From contig DATDVH010000049.1 in NCBI GenBank assembly GCA_035290045.1, positions 1 through 8,366 of the forward strand: a stretch of 8,366 nt of DNA, in the 5' to 3' direction. Shown here piece by piece: positions 4,738 to 8,366 of this stretch. The stretch is from DATDVH01 sp035290045 (GTDB taxonomy: Bacteria > Patescibacteriota > Microgenomatia > UBA1406 > HO2-37-13b). How positions within the stretch are numbered: the first letter of the stretch is position 1; each line of letters begins with the position of its first letter. The notes under the pieces are model-generated. The model was not told the origin of the DNA. It searched no databases and was given only the letters and a program-made list of their open reading frames with translations. The translations under genes were made by a program, and so were the position numbers.

Positions 4738-6635
4738 GCTGATTTTTTATCTCCGACTAATCGTATAAATTCTTCGTCGTCAATACCTTCTTTTTTGATG
4801 AGTTCTTCAGCAACAATATCAAGTTTGTCGCGGTTGTCAACTATCAGTGATTGTGCTCGGATAAAACATTCGTCAAGTATTTTTTTTATTTCACTGTCAA
4901 TTTTCCCAAGCATTTCTTGAGAGATTGAAGATTGTTCATAAAATCCTTTTCCCCATTCAGTCACATCAAAAGTCGGACCAAAATTAATAGGTCCAAGAGG
5001 ACTCATCCCATATTCAACTACCATAGCTTTTGCTATACGTGTTGCTTGGTCAAAATCATTTGCGGCACCTGTGGTGATCTCTGAAAACACAACTTCCTCA
5101 GCACTCCGTCCTCCCATCATAGAGGTGATAATCTCCAAAAGATGCGTTTTTGTCTCATGCAGTCTGTCTTTTGCAGGAGGAATAAGCGTGAAACCCAAAG
5201 ACATACCTCGCGAGATAATTGAAATGCGGTGCACAGGATCCATGGTCGGGAGAAAATGAGTGACTATGGCATGACCAGCTTCATGATAGGCAGTAATTTT
5301 TTTGTCCATATCCGATTGTAGGCGTTTCTTTTCAGGTCCAAGTTTTACTTTTGTTGCGGCTTCCTCAAGGTCTTCCATGGCAATATCTTTTTTTGCCTGG
5401 CGAGCGGCAAGTATAGCGGCCTCATTGAGCATATTTTCAATATCAGCTCCAGAAAAGCCAACTGTTCGTTTTGCGACTTTCTCCCATGAGACGGACGTGA
5501 GAAATGGTTTGCCTTTTGCATGGATGGCAAGAATAGCTTTTCTCCCTTCAAAATCAGGAAAGTCAACTAAAATACGTCTATCAAACCTTCCCGGACGAAG
5601 AAGCGCAGGATCAAGCAGATCACCTCGGTTTGTGGCGGCAATGACTATCACGCGTTCATTTGGTGAAAATCCATCCATCTCAACAAGAATCTGATTTAAC
5701 GTTTGTTCCCGCTCGTCATGCGCCGAAAGAGCTCCTCCGACAGACCGAGCTCGTCCTATAGCGTCAATCTCATCAATAAAAATGATTGCGGGAGCGCTTT
5801 TTTTTGCTGTTGCGAAAAGATCGCGAGCGCGCGCGGCTCCAATACCGACGAGCATTTCCATGAATTCAGAACCAGCAATGGAGAAAAAAGGCACGTTGGT
5901 TTCTCCTGCGACTGCTTTTGCAAGTAATGTTTTTCCACATCCTGCAGGCCCTACTAATATAATCCCTTTTGGCGTGCGAGCTCCGAGCTTTGCATATTTT
6001 TCAGGATGTTTGAGAAAGTCAACGACTTCTTCAAGTTCTTTTTTTGCTTCATCAACTCCTGCGACATTTGAAAAAGTAATACGGGTAATTTGTTTTGAAT
6101 ATTTTTTTGCCCGCGATTGTCCGAAAGAAAAAATTGAATCTTGCGCTCCTCGTGCTTGTCTAAAAATAAATATAAAAAAAGCAATCATCAGCACGGTTGG
6201 GATAATATTTGCAAGCAGATTAAGCAATGCCGATCCTCCTTGTGTATCTTTGACCTGTATAGTTACTTTGGATGGATCAACGTTACTATCTTTTAAAATT
6301 TTTATAAAACTTTCATCAGGTTCTTTGATCGCAGTAGCATTTGATTCATCTTTATACGTTAGTATCACTTTATTTGCGACAATTTCTGCTTTTTTTACCT
6401 TGTTATTTTTGATATCGTGAATTGCTTGTGTGAGAGTTTTTTCTGGATACAGTTTTGTAACATCTTTGAATGAAAGGTATATTGAGAAAAGAAAAAATCC
6501 TATGAAAAGTATGATGAAAAGATTTTTAATATTAAGGTTAAATTTAAGTTCAACTATTTGTTTTCTTTTCTTGCCGCGAGGTATGCCATTTTTTCCATTG
6601 TTGTTTCTTAATTGTTGATTATGTGTTTCTGCCAT
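4734..6635 (-). CDS. ftsH: ATP-dependent zinc metalloprotease FtsH
   Basis: A membrane-anchored hexameric AAA+ protease that degrades damaged membrane proteins and short-lived regulators. The 633 residues follow the standard order. A basic N terminus precedes TM1 (about 38-56); a small extracytoplasmic domain (57-135) and TM2 (about 140-159) follow. The AAA module has Walker A GPAGCGKT (229-236), a variant of the usual GPPGTGKT, pore loop FMEMLVGIG (258-266), Walker B IIFIDEID (284-291), and the second region of homology with arginine fingers Arg350 and Arg353 (RPGRFDR). The peptidase has HEAGH (451-455) and third zinc ligand Asp527 (NDFDQAT). All catalytic residues are present, so it should be active. 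It is the first gene of the - strand run; the stop overlaps the nuclease start by 4 bases (ATGA). There is no Shine-Dalgarno, and the likely promoter places the transcript start within a base or two of the ATG. Confidence 0.98.
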   Translation of the reverse strand: MAETHNQQLRNNNGKNGIPRGKKRKQIVELKFNLNIKNLFIILFIGFFLFSIYLSFKDVTKLYPEKTLTQAIHDIKNNKVKKAEIVANKVILTYKDESNATAIKEPDESFIKILKDSNVDPSKVTIQVKDTQGGSALLNLLANIIPTVLMIAFFIFIFRQARGAQDSIFSFGQSRAKKYSKQITRITFSNVAGVDEAKKELEEVVDFLKHPEKYAKLGARTPKGIILVGPAGCGKTLLAKAVAGETNVPFFSIAGSEFMEMLVGIGAARARDLFATAKKSAPAIIFIDEIDAIGRARSVGGALSAHDEREQTLNQILVEMDGFSPNERVIVIAATNRGDLLDPALLRPGRFDRRILVDFPDFEGRKAILAIHAKGKPFLTSVSWEKVAKRTVGFSGADIENMLNEAAILAARQAKKDIAMEDLEEAATKVKLGPEKKRLQSDMDKKITAYHEAGHAIVTHFLPTMDPVHRISIISRGMSLGFTLIPPAKDRLHETKTHLLEIITSMMGGRSAEEVVFSEITTGAANDFDQATRIAKAMVVEYGMSPLGPINFGPTFDVTEWGKGFYEQSSISQEMLGKIDSEIKKILDECFIRAQSLIVDNRDKLDIVAEELIKKEGIDDEEFIRLVGDKKSA

Positions 6636-6638
6636 AGT

Positions 6639-6667
6639 ATGTCATTGTACCAGATTTTTGATACAAT
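6639..6667 (+). promoter_or_regulatory. Candidate promoter for the TsaC-TsaE gene
   Basis: -10 TACAAT at 6662-6667 (5 of 6 matches to TATAAT) with a 17-bp spacer from ATGTCA at 6639-6644 (4 of 6 to TTGACA). The expected start of transcription, about 6674, leaves a leader of about 9 bases before the ATG at 6683, with no Shine-Dalgarno. Confidence 0.5.
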
Positions 6668-6672
6668 GTGAA
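6644..6672 (-). promoter_or_regulatory. Candidate promoter for ftsH, overlapping the divergent one
   Basis: Read on the - strand: -35 TTCACA (6672-6667, 5 of 6), 17-bp spacer, -10 TACAAT (6649-6644, 5 of 6). Eight bases separate the -10 from the ATG at 6635, so the mRNA would be leaderless or nearly so. Its -35 shares one base with the -10 of the + strand promoter, and the two -10 boxes lie in a perfect inverted repeat, CATTGTA/TACAATG, 12 bp apart. Confidence 0.6.
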
Positions 6673-6682
6673 GCAATAAAAT

Positions 6683-7771
6683 ATGCAGATAGTATCATAT
6701 AAAGAATCAAAAGAAAATAAAATCATACAATCTGTTTGTGATGTATTGAGTCAGGGAGGTCTTGTTATTATTCCTTCAGACACAGTATATGCGCTTGTGG
6801 TAGATGCGACAAATCAAAGCGCAGTAAACACGCTTTTAGATTTTAAGAAAAGACCTCATGGTAAAGCAATCTCTATATTTGTAGAAAACGTATCAAAAGC
6901 ATGCGCCTTTGTTTCTATTAATAAAAAACAGATGAATACTGTATCTCAATTGATTCCAGGTCCTTTTACTGTAGTTTTGTCTTATAAAGGGGGACTTATG
7001 CACGGACTTGCATCAGAAGAAAATACTCTCGGGATACGGGTACCTGATTATCCTTTTATTAAAAATCTTCTTGTTCAATACGGAGCGCCTCTTACTGCTA
7101 CTTCAGCGAATATATCGGGTAGATCTCCTCATTATTCAATACAATCCTTCATGAATGCTCTCCCTGATAAAAAAAAGCAATATATAGGTTTAATTGTTGA
7201 CCGCGGGAGGCTTCCCCATAATAAACCTTCAACAGTGGTTGATTTAACAGGAGATAATGTGCGCGTATTGCGACAAGGAGATTATCAGATTGATAGAAAA
7301 AATTTTTTTTATGTATCTCATACTTCCGAAGAGACTGGAAAAATAGGGTCGTTACTTTTGCAAAAATATCTCAAAAAAGCAGAAAATAAACCATTGATAT
7401 TTTTGATAGAAGGCGAGTTGGGTACAGGAAAAACAGTTTTTGTGAAAGGAGTTGGGATAGCGCTTGGAGTGAGAGGAATAGTATCACCAACTTTTGTCAT
7501 TTATTATGAATATCCCGTCCCAAAAAATAACATTAAAAAGTTGTATCATTTTGATCTGTATGCGATTGAAAATGAGGAAGAATTTCGCTATCTCAAAATA
7601 GACGATATGTTAAAGCCTAAAAATGTGATCTGTATTGAATGGGGAGAAAAAAGCATGGCATTACTTGATCAGTTTAAGAAGAAAGGGTTTATTATATACA
7701 TTCGTATTGAATACAAATCATCCACGCACAGAACAATTCAAAGCACTCTATTTAATCATGAGAAAAGTTGA
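6683..7771 (+). CDS. TsaC-TsaE fusion: threonylcarbamoyl-AMP synthase joined to the t6A ATPase subunit
   Basis: Both halves act in making N6-threonylcarbamoyladenosine at position 37 of ANN-decoding tRNAs. Residues 1-201 are a YrdC/TsaC domain, which makes threonylcarbamoyl-AMP from Thr, bicarbonate and ATP. It shows PSDTVYAL (31-38), KRPHGK (56-61), PGPFTVVL (92-99), GIRVPDYP (117-124), TSANISG (140-146), STVVDL (183-188) and LRQG (196-199). Residues from about 208 on are TsaE, the P-loop ATPase that resets the TsaD complex. It shows Walker A GELGTGKT (244-251), SPTF (268-271), HFDLY (289-293) and IEWGEK (318-323). The Arg usually following HxDLY is Ala here. At 362 residues it is close to the sum of a compact TsaC (about 200) and TsaE (about 150), and no stop or frameshift separates them. 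The gene ends 6 bp before tsaD, so the pathway forms an operon. TsaB is not in the window. Confidence 0.92.
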   Translation: MQIVSYKESKENKIIQSVCDVLSQGGLVIIPSDTVYALVVDATNQSAVNTLLDFKKRPHGKAISIFVENVSKACAFVSINKKQMNTVSQLIPGPFTVVLSYKGGLMHGLASEENTLGIRVPDYPFIKNLLVQYGAPLTATSANISGRSPHYSIQSFMNALPDKKKQYIGLIVDRGRLPHNKPSTVVDLTGDNVRVLRQGDYQIDRKNFFYVSHTSEETGKIGSLLLQKYLKKAENKPLIFLIEGELGTGKTVFVKGVGIALGVRGIVSPTFVIYYEYPVPKNNIKKLYHFDLYAIENEEEFRYLKIDDMLKPKNVICIEWGEKSMALLDQFKKKGFIIYIRIEYKSSTHRTIQSTLFNHEKS

Positions 7772-7777
7772 AATTAT

Positions 7778-8350
7778 ATGTTGATTCTTGCGATAGATAC
7801 ATCATGTGATGAAACATCAGTTGCCATTACCGAAGATAGAAAGATTATTGCTCACTCAATTTATTCCCAAGTTTTAATTCATAAAAAATGGGGTGGAGTA
7901 GTGCCTACTTTGGCAAAGCGTGCGCATGAAGAACGCATTGATTGGGTGATTGAGGAGACGCTTAAGAAATTAAAAATTGAAAAAATAGATTATATAGCAG
8001 TAACGTATGGACCTGGACTTGCGCCAGCGCTTGAGGTAGGAGTGAATAAGGCTAAAACATTGGCAAAAAAATACGGCAAAAAAATTATTCCCATTAATCA
8101 TATGGAAGGACATATTTATTCTTGTTTTGCGCAAAATAGCAAAGCTAATCCTCAAAGAACATTTGATTTTCCCTATATCGCGCTTCTTATATCAGGCGGA
8201 CATACACAGCTCGTTTTATTTACGGATCATATAGCCTATCAAATAATTGGTGAAACCATAGATGATGCGGCAGGCGAAGCGCTTGACAAGGCGGCGAAAA
8301 TGTTAGGACTTGGATATCCGGGAGGCGCAGTTATTGAACGATTAGCTTAA
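7778..8350 (+). CDS. tsaD: tRNA N6-adenosine threonylcarbamoyltransferase TsaD, interrupted by an in-frame TAA
   Basis: Transfers threonylcarbamoyl from its AMP adduct to A37 of tRNA. The 190 codons cover only the first part of an enzyme normally about 340 residues long. Visible motifs are IDTSCDETS (6-14), VVPTLAKRAH (41-50), GPGLAPALEVG (78-88), the metal-binding HMEGH (108-112), SGGHTQL (139-145), IDDAAGEA (161-168) and GYPGGAVIERLA (179-190). At that point the family normally continues with A(K/E)xGxx.F.FPRP. Here TAA (8348-8350) occupies the K/E codon and the same frame then reads KGNSR to the window edge, which fits the family sequence. One base change (AAA or GAA to TAA) would explain it. 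It may be a real nonsense mutation, an assembly error, or a site of readthrough; the window ends 16 bases later. It starts 6 bp after the TsaC-TsaE stop. Confidence 0.9.
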   Translation: MLILAIDTSCDETSVAITEDRKIIAHSIYSQVLIHKKWGGVVPTLAKRAHEERIDWVIEETLKKLKIEKIDYIAVTYGPGLAPALEVGVNKAKTLAKKYGKKIIPINHMEGHIYSCFAQNSKANPQRTFDFPYIALLISGGHTQLVLFTDHIAYQIIGETIDDAAGEALDKAAKMLGLGYPGGAVIERLA

Positions 8351-8366
8351 AAAGGAAATTCACGCT

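Noticed and set aside
5782..6420. 212-codon open frame on the + strand opposite ftsH
   Set aside because: Antisense to a fully conserved FtsH AAA region; the translation is Ser/Ala/Phe-rich with no motif, as typical of a shadow frame.
8348..8350. Genome-wide reassignment of TAA as a sense codon
   Set aside because: TAA serves as a normal stop at the ends of the Cys-rich protein, the small membrane protein and the nuclease, so the tsaD codon is a local event.

Overview
The window looks like ordinary chromosomal DNA from an AT-rich, small-genome bacterium, most probably a member of the Candidate Phyla Radiation (Patescibacteria, perhaps Microgenomates-like). The pointers are the free-standing Pol I-type 5'-3' exonuclease, a secreted protein built from Cys-rich repeats, short GC-rich palindromes of the CCTGTCTGCCGACAGGCAGG type between genes, lack of Shine-Dalgarno sequences at almost every start, and fused t6A genes. 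The lineage is an inference; no rRNA gene or ribosomal protein is present to fix it.

Layout. (1) 1-151: the 3' end of an IS481/IS3-type transposase and probably the right end of its element, which finishes on a perfect TTGACA. (2) 182-1904, + strand: two adjoining genes for cell-envelope proteins. The first is a single-pass membrane protein with four NPF motifs. The second is a secreted protein with two kinds of Cys-rich repeat. (3) 1905-2063: a convergent intergenic gap with two copies of a 20-bp GC-rich palindrome. (4) 2064-6635, - strand: a run transcribed in the order ftsH, 5'-3' exonuclease, three-TM membrane protein, enolase. ftsH and the nuclease overlap by ATGA; the membrane protein and enolase are 7 bp apart. 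The gap between nuclease and membrane protein (3724-3825) is almost filled by two imperfect inverted repeats. (5) 6636-6682: a 47-bp divergent intergenic region with two overlapping promoter-like sequences. (6) 6683-8350, + strand: a TsaC-TsaE fusion followed by tsaD, the core of the tRNA t6A37 pathway. The tsaD frame is broken by a TAA codon, and the expected family sequence resumes directly after it up to the window edge.

The - strand run joins membrane proteolysis (FtsH), DNA replication/repair (flap nuclease with a C-terminal sliding-clamp motif) and glycolysis (enolase). The + strand pair makes threonylcarbamoyl-AMP (TsaC domain) and transfers it to tRNA (TsaD with TsaE). The least explained parts are the Cys-rich surface protein and its NPF partner, the hairpin pair at 3731-3824, the TsaC-TsaE fusion, and the in-frame stop in tsaD. 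I see no CRISPR array, tRNA, rRNA, phage module or obvious defence system.
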